From positions 1,054,001-1,118,000 of the forward strand of contig JAGMVK010000009.1 of NCBI GenBank assembly GCA_020747065.1: a stretch of DNA of 64,000 nucleotides, read 5' to 3'. Shown here piece by piece: positions 50,449 to 62,290 of this stretch. Source of the DNA: Cadophora sp. MPI-SDFR-AT-0126 (Eukaryota; Ascomycota; Leotiomycetes; Helotiales; Ploettnerulaceae). Under the pieces are notes generated by a model that was not told where the DNA came from, ran no database searches, and saw nothing but the letters and a program-made list of their open reading frames with translations. The stretch's first letter is position 1, and each line of letters begins with the position of its first letter. A program made the position numbers and the translations under genes.

Positions 50449-51212
50449 CTTATCTATCCTCGATACTATCTCCTCCTTCAAGGGATGATTATACTTGATG
50501 ACCCCCCCCACATACCACTACTACAGTAGTCTCGGAACAATGTCATTCTCCCCTAAAACTGGTCCCAAGCCCCAAATTCTCGCGAGTGAGAAGTTGATCA
50601 CCTGAAGTTGCTTCTACACATGTGACTAGGCAGGCTGGGATCTTTTCCCCCACGTTCAAGACAAAGTGCACACAACCCAAGGCCATTTTAAGACTTTCTA
50701 ACTGAAATTTCCAGCTCGTGATCATAAACTCGATCAGGCTGCCATTTCATCAAGATACAGTTCCATACCTCAATCTGATTCCCCACAAAGCACATCAGAG
50801 CAGGTTGACTCGATGAGATCGAGTAACAGGTCTGAAGCAAACCTTATCTCATCCCTTGTTCCAGCGATCTCGAAATCTGCACATCGATAACATCCAACCT
50901 ATCATGGTCACTCGCTTCCGACGCCGACAGCGGCAGCCGTGTTGGGTTTGCAGGCCAAGGCGATTTCCAACGGGAACCATTGGTGACAGGCCGCGGGCGC
51001 CGTTCTGGTCGCCGTGCAACCACGACATATCCAACGTCAGGCTGGCGTGGGGTGGTCACCGCGGCCACATGCATACAATTCAATTTCTTGCAGCAGCTTC
51101 GTCTTTCACTGGTCTAAGCTCCCTTGAAGCTCTTGGAAAGATCTTGGGACAGGTGTTTCTCCACCAAATTCCGAGCTAGACTACACTGCCGGCGGTCTTG
51201 GCCACCTGATAA
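50449..51212. promoter_or_regulatory. GATA-type sites upstream of permease
   Basis: AGATAAG occurs on the minus strand at 50449-50455 and at 50843-50849, and TGATAA on the plus strand at 51207-51212, all matching HGATAR, the AreA/Nit2 nitrogen-activator site. The nearest is about 190 bases from the permease ATG. Such sites are short and can occur by chance. Confidence 0.4.
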
Positions 51213-51399
51213 CATTCAGGGAGATAGACGGACTAGGGAGCCGATGGCCATGACATGCGACTGTTCTATCTCTTCCTTGAGATTTTGAAGAAGTTTCAAC
51301 ATGCCATGCAAAATCTGCAGCTCGTCAACCTTACCAGTGCAAATTCTATGAATGTCGATCTTTTCCTTTGGGACGACGCAAAGTATATAGTCTGTGCAA

Positions 51400-53514
51400 A
51401 TGCCACCATTCTCTCGAGATGAGGAACCAGATTCCAAGAGCTTTTCAGGAGACAAATCCTGGTCCAGCAACTACCTTCAGCAGATACCGAGGAACAGTTT
51501 CACAAACTCAGAGGAATACGAACCTTTACTTTCTGGTCCATCAACACCCCGAAGAACTAGACGTCATAGTACACGCACGCTAGATTCTGCCTTTGGTGGA
51601 GGAATTATCAACTCGGAACACGATATCGTAAATCATTCTTCCGACGAAATTAACTTCTTCGATTTCATCATGGATAAGGTTCGAGGAACGAAAGTGGCAT
51701 ATTGGGCGGACAAGGTAGCGGTGGAGAGCGAGCCTGGCTTGACGAATGCCCAGTTGATGCTGCATAACCATGACTTGAAGCCTGGTACGTGAATATCGTG
51801 CAGAATCTCGAGAGTATTGCTGATTGTTTGTAGTCGAGGCGGAACGTCGACAATGGGGCGCCTGGAACTTTGTCGGCTTCTGGGTTGCGGATTCGTTCAA
51901 TATTGTGAGTTTTGAATCTATACACTCCAGTAGATTCAGAATGGTGAGTGCTAATAATCTTGCCAGAATACTTGGATGATATCCTCCTCGATGATAAGTG
52001 CCTCTGGTCTCTCTTGGTGGCAGTCATGGATTTGTGTCTGGCTTGGCTACACATTTGCAGCTTGTTTCGTCTGCATGACTGGCCGAATCGGAGCAACTTA
52101 CCACATTTCGTTTCCAGTTGTATCTCGATCATCCTTCGGCATATGGGGAGCTCTCTGGCCGGTCTTTAACAGAGCCGCCATGGCGTGTATCTGGTATGGT
52201 GTTCAAGCATGGATTGGAGGGACCTGCATCCGTCTCATGATCTCGTCAATCTGGCCATCCTTCGAGAACATCCACAACGGCATTCCAGGTTCTGGCACAA
52301 ATACTCGCGACTTCGTCTCTTTTCTGCTCTTCTGGCTTCTATCTTTGCCTGCGATATGGTTTCCCGTTCACAAGATCAGACATCTGTTTACCGTCAAGGC
52401 CTATGTCGTTCCCACTGCTGGAATCGCATTCTTTATTTGGGCTATCGTGCGAGCTAAGGGTATTGGCCCTATTGTGAAGCAGCCAAACACCTCTCATGGA
52501 TCCAAGTTGGCTTGGGGTATGGTCACCGGTATTATGTCTGCTATTTCGAACTTCGCCACCCTCATTGTGGTACGTACTTTCCCATCTCCGTATTGTACTT
52601 TCAAGCTGGCTGACAATTTCCAGAATGACCCAGATTTTGCCAGATTTGCACGCAAGCCCAAGGATGCTTTCTGGTCTCAACTTATCACCATTCCTTGCGG
52701 TTTTGGGCTGACCTCGTTCATCGGCATTATCGTCTCCTCGTCTTCCACCATCATTTTCAAGGGTGATCCCATCTGGAATCCCCTCGATCTTTTGCAATCT
52801 TTCCTTGAAGAAGGCTCATCTGCAAACCGCGCGGGTGTCTTCTTCATCGCAACGGCATTTGCTCTCGCTCAGCTAGGAACCAATATCGCTGCCAACTCAG
52901 TATCAGCAGGCACAGATATGACCGCACTGCTTCCGCGGTACATCAACATTCGCAGAGGCGGTTACATCTGCGCCATCGTCGGCCTTGTAATGTGTCCCTG
53001 GAACTTGCTCAAAGACGCCAATAAATTCACCACTTACCTCTCGGCCTACTCAGTCTTCCTCAGTTCCATCGCTGGAGTAATCGTCATCGACTATTATTTC
53101 GTCCGAAAGGGATATCTCCAAGTCAAGGATCTTTACTCCGCCAAGAAGACTGGTCCGTACTTCTTCACATACGGAGTACACTGGCGAGGATACGTTGCTT
53201 ACATTGCCGGCATCCTGATCAACATCGTTGGATTCGTTGGTGCCATTGGAAAGGAAGTCCCCAAAGGCGCCCAGTACATCTATAATCTGAATTTCTTCTG
53301 CGGCTTCATCGTAGCTGGAAGCGTCTACTACTTACTCTGCAAATTCTTCCCGATTCCAGCAACCAGCGATGTGTGGATGGAAGTCGGCGATCAGGTTGAG
53401 GATATGAGCTTTGCGTATGATGCTGGTAGCGAGTATGGTGAGAATGATGGTAAGAAGGGGGTCTACAAGGACGGTTCTGTTGAGACTACTGGGAAGAGAG
53501 ATTTTGAGGTTTAG
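51400..53514 (+). CDS. NCS1 Fur-type permease (uracil/allantoin family)
   Basis: Proton-coupled importer of uracil, allantoin or related compounds, in the plasma membrane. Exons 51400-51784, 51834-51904, 51967-52569, 52624-53514. The start is the ATG at 51400 (MPPFSRDEEP). A long cytosolic front with Ser/Thr precedes NHDLKPVEAERRQWGAWNFV, the entry to TM1 (FWVADSFNINTWMISSSMI), and GLSWWQSWICVWLGY, the Fur-type signature. Other family motifs: FGIWGALWPVFNRAAMACIW, VGFNAGSQ-equivalent SVSAGTDMTALLPRYINIRRG and SSIAGVIVIDYYFVRKG. A cytosolic tail follows TM12. Which substrate is carried cannot be decided here. The third intron is 54 bases with no stop and is read through in frame unless spliced. 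Confidence 0.92.
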
Positions 53515-54423
53515 AGGCGTACTGCTTGGTGCATTGGTTGAGTTTCGGAGAGAGGTGTTACCGGTCGTAGTGCTAGACTTTATTCCCCTTAGACCAGTTT
53601 CTCTAGAATTTTTTCTATTATGATGATATTTACCAAGCCTTGCGATCGAAGTCCTCAGAAAATGCGAGATTTCTTTGACGGAATTGGACACAGGTTGGAG
53701 CTCTCATAACTACTTTAACGATGCAGGGTAATCAGCACTGAAGGTTCACCTATGAGTGTGACTTATTCGAAGGGAATGAGAAGCATTCTCATTTTGGGGA
53801 ACCATGCTTCCCCAAATGAATGACTTCTTTCCCCCACATCCAGCTTCTCGCTTGCAAGCCCTCGCTTCACATCCGGCTCAAATGAAAACAACCCCGGACC
53901 TCCCTTTCCCAGGATCTCAAATGCCGAACACCCTAACCCACACAAAACAACAACCGCCACCGTTCCCAATATGGATAAACCACCTACGGCTTAATCAACA
54001 CAATATCATACCAGCCCAAGCGGTCACCACAAAACACCTGCTGAGCACATAGAATGACGATCCGGAGACCTACCTTCCGCTATTGCTGTTTCGGGCTTGC
54101 GTTTTCACTTGAATACCTGAGCGTATGAGAGTTTGGATGGAGGATTTGTCGAATCAGGTGGTGGTGATGAGTGTATATATTTGATAACGAGCTCTTGGGG
54201 TGCTATTATTCTGGGGTATTGGCGTTGTATTTAATCTCGAGTGTTGGATCATGATCGCGACGATGCATCTCGGCTGGGCAGGTAGGTGTTCAGAACACTT
54301 ACTTATAAATCTCGTCGTCACTTAACTTCTTTACATACATAGCCTCTCATTCTCTTCTTTGTACATTGGATTGAAGTTTCTGCTGAAACTGTTCAATTAT
54401 AATTTGCATTTTGAGTGACCGTC
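53515..54423. promoter_or_regulatory. Intergenic, AA9 promoter
   Basis: 909 bases between the permease stop and the first AA9 gene on the same strand. TATAAAT at 54304-54310, about 115 bases before the ATG, is a likely TATA box. The remainder holds no gene. Confidence 0.5.
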
Positions 54424-55687
54424 ATGAAATTTCAAAATACCGTTTCTTGGGCTGTGCTCCTGGGAACGGGATCTTGCCATACCATCTTCACTTCCTTGGT
54501 CACTGGGGGCACGACAAATGGTAGGATAGCACGAGAATCTACCCTCGTTCCGCGCAGAACTGACAGTCTTCAGGAGTGGGCGTTGGAGTTCGTGTGCCGA
54601 CTTATGACGGGGTGCGGAATTCTTTGGATAGATTCGAGGATGGTGACTGACTCCTGGGATAGCCGATCACTAATGTTGCATCGAACGATATCGCCGTATG
54701 TGCTCTTTCGACAGTCCACGTACCAAGGAAACTTCCACGATGCATTCAGGACTAACCTCAAAATTTCAAGTGCAACGGCGGTCCGAATCCAACCAAAGCT
54801 ACCTCCAACATCCTCGATGTCGCGGCCGGGTCGACAGTCAAGGCGATATGGAGACATACACTTACGAGTTCTGGGTCCGATGTTGTAGACCCAAGTCATA
54901 AAGTACACCTCGCAAGAATGGAAAAGACTTGTATACGGCTAAGATGTTTCGCAGGGGCCGGTCATGGCATACATGAAGAAAGTATCGAATGCTGCTACAG
55001 ATCCAGGATATGGGGCTGGATGGTTCAAGATCCAGGAAGCGGGTCTTTCTTCCTGTAAGTCACTACCTTGTTTCCATACATTCACCAAACTGATTGCAAC
55101 CAAAGCCGGGAAATGGGCTGTGGACGATTTGGTAAGCACAGACGAACTGGAATGTTGGAATTTGGCACTAACGATACGTTCTCTACTTTTCAGATTGCAG
55201 CAAAAGGCGAGCAGTCTATTACGATACCACCATGTATCGCTCCGGGACAATACCTCCTGCGTGCTGAAACGATCGCTCTACATGGTGGTAAGTTTCCCTG
55301 ACCTCGACTCGTTGTATCTCAAGTTACCACGCACTGACAAAACCCAAGCTGGATCTTCTGGCGGTGCTCAATTCTACGTAATTCTACCAGATACTCTATC
55401 TACTTCCATATAGAGTGAGGATATACTGATCATTTTGCTAGATGGAATGCGCACAAATCAACGTCACAGGCGGTACAGGCTCGAAGACGCCGGCTACTGT
55501 CAGCCTCCCCGGTGCGTATAAAGCGAACGATCCTGGGATTCTGGTTAGCATTTATGGGAACTTGAAGAGTTATGTTATTCCTGGTAAGTTATGGCTTCTA
55601 TTTCCCTACCTCTTTCGTAGAGCATCGGAGAAAGTGAGGAACCACCGCTGATTCGGTTCTGTAGGACCTGCTGTGTTTACATGCTAG
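54424..55687 (+). CDS. AA9 lytic polysaccharide monooxygenase
   Basis: Secreted copper enzyme that oxidatively cleaves cellulose. Ten exons (54424-54520, 54574-54611, 54663-54695, 54771-54902, 54955-55054, 55106-55131, 55194-55287, 55349-55377, 55442-55583, 55665-55687) give 237 residues in one frame. Signal peptide [18 protein letters not shown], then mature His1 in [11 protein letters not shown]. The second histidine of the copper brace is in [14 protein letters not shown]; Gln and the axial Tyr are in GAQFYMECAQ. Cysteines in IACNGGP, IPPCIAP, MECAQ and VFTC can pair. No CBM1. The residue before His1 is Cys, an unusual but possible cleavage site. Intron 2 (54612-54662) begins GTGCGG and contains two in-frame stops, so a functional protein depends on its removal. 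Confidence 0.9.
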
Positions 55688-56656
55688 GCTGGGGCGGAAG
55701 GGTGGGTTTGAAGATGATCAGAAAGACCGAATTGCATGTTACTGGTTGGAGGAGAGAAAATGTAGAGTAACCAATTTGATGGGACGGAATTGAATCAGAG
55801 AATTTTTATGGTTGGAGGAGAAAGTCGAAAGTGATATGTACGGCCATCCCCGCACCTGTTCCACCGTCCAGACTGTCAGAGCTGCCAGCATCATATGCCA
55901 CACAAACATAAGTAAATCTCAAAACTTCCGAAGCTCAAGTGACCTTCTACATTAACAAGGCTTGTAAAGCAGCGAGGCGCGTTCTGAGATTCAAGCCCAG
56001 TTGTACCTGGGAAGTCGACAATGGCGTGAGGCCCCTGCACGTGATGTTTACATCGGCTGTCGCCTGCAAGATTCTGTGTTAGATGATGATTGGGATTGGG
56101 ACAAGCAGATTCGCGCCTTGGTAACTTCAATCGGCTGTGAAGTTCTCTGGAAACCCTGTACCCTTCCTTGAAGTCAAATTACAGCTCGACCAACAACTTG
56201 ATCTGGTGCCGTCTCAGCATTGGAAAAGCCTTGATGAACTTCGAGTAATAAATCCAGACATGCTAAGGATGATCTCAAACTCGAATCTTACTTTTCCAAG
56301 CATCTGATGAGCATCTAATTTACATTTTTTTTTCCTAATCAAGAGTGATCTGGTGAAGATGCATCTCAAGAGCCTGCTCTTCATCATTATATATGCCACG
56401 GTCCAAACCACACTTTCTTGAAATACGGAGCTTTATAAACTTGAGAGAAAATCTTATTAAACCTAGGCCTATTTTGGGAAACATCTTGTGATGTTGAAAG
56501 CTCAACTATGTGAGGTTTATGAGACTTGTGCGACTCCGCAGACACGACCCTTTGGTGGAGTGAAGTGCTGGGTCTCTACCACACATCCACCGATTCTAAA
56601 CTCCTGCCACGCCATCCAGCCACAAGCAAACGAGAATGTGTTCTATAAGCTCTGAC
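55688..56656. other. Intergenic, convergent AA9 gene ends
   Basis: 969 bases between the two convergent AA9 genes. AT-rich around 56.2-56.5 kb. No gene is seen. Confidence 0.5.
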
Positions 56657-57605
56657 TTAGCAAGAAGCTACCTCAGGGCCAGGGATCGTGTAGTTGGTGA
56701 ACTGCATGTAGACAATCAGTGAGTACCTACGAATTTTCAAGATCGAGGACAAACTCACGTTGGTGTAGATATTGGCAGTGTATCCCGGATCGGTAGCCTT
56801 GAAAGCACCCGGAATAGCCACCTTAGGACCCAAATCCTTGGATCCACCTCCTGTGATGGCAACTTGTGCGCACGAAACGTAGAATTGTGGGAGGGCGGGG
56901 TAGGGATTGTGGATGGCCATGCTCTGAATTCGGACGAGATATTCTCCTGCGGGAATGCAAGCAGGAATAGGGATGTCGTATGTTTCTGATAATCGACATA
57001 TTTTAGCAACCGAGAGGATTTGTTCTGTCGTGGAATGGTAAGCAGGGTAACACATACGCTTCAAATCCCATGTGCCACCAGGGAATTTCGGGCCAATGTC
57101 TAGAATCTTGAACCATACGTTTCCGGAACCATCGAATGCAGCAGCGGTTGTTGGTGCCTTAGCCATGTATACAGAGACTGGCCCATTGTGGTAGACGGCT
57201 GTGTCGCTGCTGAAAGCCAGGGTTGAACCGGCAGCGAGAGAAACGGTCGAGGTGTTGGAACCGGTCTCGGCACCTGCATTACAGGTAAGGTCTGGGCTTG
57301 TGAGATCTGGTGAAGTCAGCATAGTCTTCACAACTTCATTGAAGCAGGAGATATTCTCACCAGTCACAGGTGAGTTTCCATTGGTATTCTTGCGGACATA
57401 TGTGTATGGTGCATTCTTGGTACCCCCAACAGCAATAGACTGGAAGATATCTAAACTCAATGTTAGAACTGGTGGAATGGGAGGGAAGCCAAGGTTTTTG
57501 AGCTTATCGAATGCAGAGTGAGGGACGCTGAGGGAACTGACAGTGTGCAGAAGCTTGCTGACTGGCGAGAGCCAAAACGGCGGCGCAAATGGCGAAGCCT
57601 TTCAT
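56657..57605 (-). CDS. AA9 lytic polysaccharide monooxygenase, second copy
   Basis: Five exons, about 225 residues. Signal peptide [20 protein letters not shown] with a normal AxA cleavage site, then His1 formed across intron 1: [11 protein letters not shown]. The second copper histidine is in [16 protein letters not shown]; Gln and axial Tyr are in [15 protein letters not shown]. The C-terminus [14 protein letters not shown] is joined after the last intron. No CBM1. The two AA9 genes are convergent, differ strongly in sequence (different His1 contexts, five versus ten exons), and are therefore not a recent duplication. A TATA box (TATAAAAG, minus strand, 57727-57734) lies about 122 bases upstream of the ATG. 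Confidence 0.92.
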
Positions 57606-59649
57606 AGTGAGAACAGCAGAGCACTTTCAAGTCTAAAGGAGTCGGATATCTCTGAGTTGAATGAGCAGATGTGGAAGATGCGTTGAGATTGATTTGGAGG
57701 AGCAAAAATGTGCCTCCAATCCATTTCTTTTATACTCCATCACGACAAGGCTGTCGATGCCCCTCTTCGTCAGCATAATCAAGACTCTACAAGATGTTAT
57801 TGCAGCACACTTCAGATAAGCATCATAAACATGATGAACTCGTTTCGAATAAGCGCAGATGCTGGGAACTGAACCTGTTCATTTGAACAAATCTTGAATG
57901 ATTAGCATAAAAGTGACTCTTGATTAACTGAAGAGTTTGATAAAAATCAGTCTGCGCCAAGTATGAACTGTTTATCGGGTCTAAACGAACTATATCGCGC
58001 ACTTATTGACTTGGGCCTGTTACAGGTCACGAAGCCTGCAGCTGCAGAAATCATTTTGATGTTCTCGCATGTGGATCAAGAAGTGGCTGTTGAATATAAC
58101 ACCAGGGTCAGAATATTGGTCATATTACCAAAAGATATTCCTGCATTTAACTGAAAGCAGAGTCATGAATTTGTTGCAAAGTCTCTGCAAAGCTTCTGTG
58201 GTGATCGACGACACTCCAGCACGTTCTTGCTTTGCCAAAGGTGAGCTGACACCCATTCTTATGACTCTAGATGAATCGGTCCAAGAACCCGAGGTATTTC
58301 AATATCTCCTGAAAAATTATAGCACCATGAGCCACTCGCTAGCCTGCAGCATGCACAAGATCTGGTGATACTTGGTGTTTTCGAATGCCCCACAGCCACC
58401 CCCATACAATATAAGCGAGCGGGTAAATAGAGACTCACGTGGAGTTGTTATCACAGCACGGGGGCTACGGGCCGTCCCCTCATCTATCTTAGACATCTTG
58501 GATGAGAAACTAGCTTGGTACTCAATTAAGCTTGCACCGGAGCCAGACAGTGGCAGTGGCAAGATTGAGCTAAGATGAATGTCGAGGATGGCATTCAAGA
58601 TCATCTAAGCGAAAGCATACCCCTGAATCATTTCGGCTCTCGCCCACCGCTCCGGCTAATACAATGCTCACCACGACATCCCTCCTTCTCCGCGATCTAA
58701 ACCTCCACAACTCAACTGCTACCCCTCCCCCATTTCTTCCCCGCGTTCTTATGCGCTAGTGCTGCAGGGCAAGTGCAGGGCAGGATCCCATTGTCGGATG
58801 TCTCTGCCTTTTCTGTTTGCCAATTTACGCCTCCGAGATGGCGGGCCAAACAAATGCGGTTGTATCCGCAACGGCGATGGCTTTTCTTGATCAGGAGATC
58901 TCTGGACCGAGCGGAGAATCTTTATTCCCATATTCCATGCTGTAGATTTGTTTCGTGTCACTTGCTATTGTATTGCTTTTTTTGCACTCGTCCACGGTGT
59001 CGATCATGTGGTTGTGAACCCAATGTTTAGTTTACATCTTCATGGTCTATTTGGGTGTAATTTTGTACCAATCGTGGCTTTTCAAACCCAGTCTTATCAC
59101 AAGACATGTTTTGAACTCTTCTATCGGACCATATGTTCCTAGATTCCGTACGCAGCCAGGGAGAAACCCATCATGAGCATTGTGGTGGGGTGCAGGGTGG
59201 CTTAGAAGCCACCACAGGATATCTCGTTGGCAGTTGCGGCTCGCTCCTCAGTTCAAAGTTTTCCATGGTTTCACGAAGGCGACTAGGACTACTCGCGCTC
59301 TGTTCCGTCCATTTCTCCACTTTGACCCTGCAAATTTGGCGTTACTTTCCCCCTCGTCCCATGTTCGCGAACCTAGTCAAATGAGCAGCCAGTTGAATCT
59401 CAGATGTGCCTGTGAAGTGGACCCTTGATCTTCGCATTTCCTTCGAAGTTGAAGGACTAGTTCTTGTATCTTCTTAGGCTGTTCGGAACTTCCTCTAAGC
59501 TGGCCGTGATGCTCCCGCATCAAGCCTACTCTTGAAGAGGAAACCCGACGAAGCCACGGAGTGCCAGCTATATATAAGGGTTCGTTGCTTTGGCTTGTTT
59601 TACTCTCTCGATTCATTCACAGCTATTCAACTTTCAAAGTTCTGCAACG
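57606..59649. promoter_or_regulatory. Divergent promoter region, AA9 / GH6
   Basis: 2.0 kb between divergent starts. For GH6: TATATATAAG at about 59569-59578, about 75 bases before the ATG, and GTGGGG (CreA-type SYGGRG) at 59185-59190. For AA9: the TATA box at 57727-57734. Short frames at 57.9-58.6 kb and 58.8-59.4 kb look non-coding. Confidence 0.5.
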
Positions 59650-61276
59650 ATGACGATAATGAACGCTTTCCTCGCCGCTGCGGTGCTTGTATCAGCTGCC
59701 AGTGCACAATCTGGAGCATATGGACAGTGTAAGTTTGAAGGCTCCAGCGTATCATCACATTTGTAGATAGATCTGACACTTCTCAGGCGGCGGACAGGGT
59801 TGGACAGGAGCTACGACTTGTATCTCTGGATATTATTGCAGTTACGGCAACCCGTACTATTCTCAATGTCTTCCTGGATCACCTCCAGCTGGAACAACTT
59901 CGACGACTACAGCAGCAGCAACAAGTCGTCCCACCACCAGTGTTGGCGGTACCACAACATCGAAACCTGCTACTACTTCTGGAACCGGAGGAACCCCAAC
60001 AACCAGCAATGCACCAGGAGGAACAACTGCCGCGGCCAGTGGCAACCCCTTCTCTGGAGTTGCATTGTACGCAAATCCCTACTACGCTTCTGAGATCAGC
60101 GCCTATGCGATTCCATCGCTCACTGGAGCCATGGCTACGAAGGCCGCAGCCGTCGCTAAAGTCCCTACTTTCGTCTGGCTCGATACTATGTCAAAGGTTC
60201 CTCTTATGGGCACCTTCTTGGCAAATATCCGAGCTTTGAACACTGCAGGCGCAAGCCCAAAGGTTGCTGGGACATTCGTCGTCTACGATCTTCCAGACCG
60301 TGACTGTGCAGCCCTTGCATCAAACGGAGAGTACTCGATCGCCAATGGAGGTGTTGCCAATTACAAGAAGTACATTGATGCTATCAAGGCTCTTCTTGTG
60401 ACCTACTCAGATGTCAAGGTCATTCTGGTCATCGGTATATGGTCCCCATTCAATGCTACAAATGACGGACTGCTAATAACGCCTCAGAACCCGATTCCCT
60501 TGCTAATCTTGTCACCAACATGGGTGTTGCCAAGTGCGCTAACGCAGCTTCTGCCTACAAAGAATGCACCACTTACGCTATCCAACAACTCAATCTTCCC
60601 AATGTCGCCATGTATCTTGATGCTGGTCACGCTGGATGGCTCGGATGGCCCGCCAACATCGGCCCCGCCGCAACCCTCTTTGGGGATCTTTACAAGGCAG
60701 CTGGCAGCCCATCGCAAGTTAGAGGTCTGGCAACCAATGTTGCAAACTACAACGCCTGGAGCATCGCTACCTGCCCATCATACACCCAGGGCCAATCAGA
60801 CTGCGACGAACTTCGATACGTCACCAAGTTCGCACCTCTTCTCACTGCTGCAGGATTCCCAGCTCACTTCATCACCGACACTGGTAAGTTCAACCTCAAA
60901 TGTACGTGAGAAGTACAGCAAGCTCTAACATGAGACAGGTCGCAATGGAAAGCAGCCAACCGGTCAACAAGCATGGGGAGATTGGTGCAACATCAAGGGA
61001 ACCGGTTTCGGTATCCGCCCCACCACAGACACCGGAACCGCCATCGAGGATGCCTTCGTCTGGATCAAGCCAGGTGGAGAGTGCGATGTAAGTCTCAAGT
61101 CTGTTGTCTGGAGCATGAATAAAGCTAATTTGATGTAGGGAACTTCCAACTCAACCGCCGTCCGATACGATGCTACATGTGGCAGAGCGGCAGCTCTTCA
61201 GCCAGCGCCAGAAGCTGGCTCTTGGTTTGAGGCATACTTTGAGCAACTTTTGACCAACGCCAACCCCGCCTTTTAA
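59650..61276 (+). CDS. GH6 cellobiohydrolase with N-terminal CBM1
   Basis: Secreted cellulase that releases cellobiose from non-reducing ends (Cel6A/CBHII type). Five exons (59650-59728, 59787-60434, 60488-60883, 60939-61087, 61139-61276) give 469 residues. Signal peptide [19 protein letters not shown], then a CBM1 ([15 protein letters not shown]...YYSQC), a Thr/Ser/Pro/Gly linker, and the GH6 domain starting [18 protein letters not shown]. The catalytic acid Asp is in [26 protein letters not shown] spans intron 2. [13 protein letters not shown] and the C-terminal [10 protein letters not shown] are typical, and the protein ends [10 protein letters not shown]. Length and architecture match known fungal CBHII. 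Confidence 0.97.
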
Positions 61277-62290
61277 GAACTGAACTTGTTTGATGTTTTT
61301 TGTCCGACATATCTTGCATGAAGGCTACGAAGAAAAAGGAACAGACCTTTGACGGTTCACAAAAACTTTGTACATACATTCTCTTCTAGTATATATTACC
61401 TCACAACATTTACCCCAACATCTCTCGGTTCAAATAAATTGACATCGCCCGTGGACGATTCTTATCAGGTATAACATCATTGTGAATATTGAATAGAGAA
61501 TTAGTGATGCTGAGTAATGGTAGACAGAAACGACGATTGTTAGGAGTCAGAAAGAACCATGGTACGTCCAGCGGCAAGAATGATCATCACAATACCTCCT
61601 TGTCTGGAGAGGATTCCTCAAAACATTCAGGTCCGGGGTTTAACATTTCATTTTAGTGATAGCTCGTCCCATAAGGAATGCTAAGCATCTTGGGAGACAT
61701 CAACAGTGTTGTGGTCAAGTGTCGTCAGATTATGCTTTTACCGGCTCGCGTGCATGTCCGAGCCTCAACAGCACCACGACCACAACTATGGGACTATCCG
61801 AAACACAATACTTACCCACTGCCAGATATTTGGATCATTCAATTTCGAACATCGGGATTTTCTTGAAGAAATGCCCCAGACCTTGGAAGCAGTCTCAAAT
61901 GCCATGTCTTCACAGGTCGAGCCTCAACAACACGTCCCTACGAGGGCATCAAAGAAACCCAAGATACGCAGAACAATATCTGCATATTAAGCTTGTTTAC
62001 ATCTTCAATACTGACTGGTTGAGGAGTGCCTCCAGAAACATTCAGTAACCAGGATTCCCCACAGTGACTAGAGAATGGGGATTCAGCCTCGAGGAGTGGT
62101 ACTTGAATTTAGTTTCGATTCTGCCAGAATCTTATCAATCACGCATTTATGCTCAAGCGCCGGGCTCGAAATTTCGTCAGATGGCTACTTCATCCTATCT
62201 TAAGATCGATGATATGGATCTGCTCATACCTCTGCTTCGCCCTTGTCGAGAGTTGCTGCTGTACGCGAATTTCTAGATCCGAATTCCAGA
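61277..62290. other. Intergenic between GH6 and GH131
   Basis: 1.0 kb on the shared strand, with only short frames (for example 61656-62048) that do not resemble a protein. It presumably carries the GH131 promoter; no clear TATA box was found. Confidence 0.5.

Larger units (their letters stand above)
46776..51399. other. Gene-poor stretch of 4.6 kb
   Basis: The longest stretch in the window without a supported gene. Open frames up to about 200 codons occur on both strands and overlap one another; none resembles a protein. It contains the glutamine synthetase promoter with a G-rich repeat (47073-47104), a candidate short secreted peptide (50039-50140), and the permease promoter. No transposon termini, long repeats or tRNA were seen. 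Long untranslated leaders or non-coding RNAs are possible. Confidence 0.5.

Noticed and set aside
46776..51399. Transposon or transposon remnant in the gene-poor stretch
   Set aside because: No terminal repeats, no transposase or reverse-transcriptase motif in any frame.
54424..55687. First AA9 gene as a pseudogene because of in-frame stops
   Set aside because: All stops fall inside introns with acceptable borders, and the exons join in one frame with every copper-site residue.
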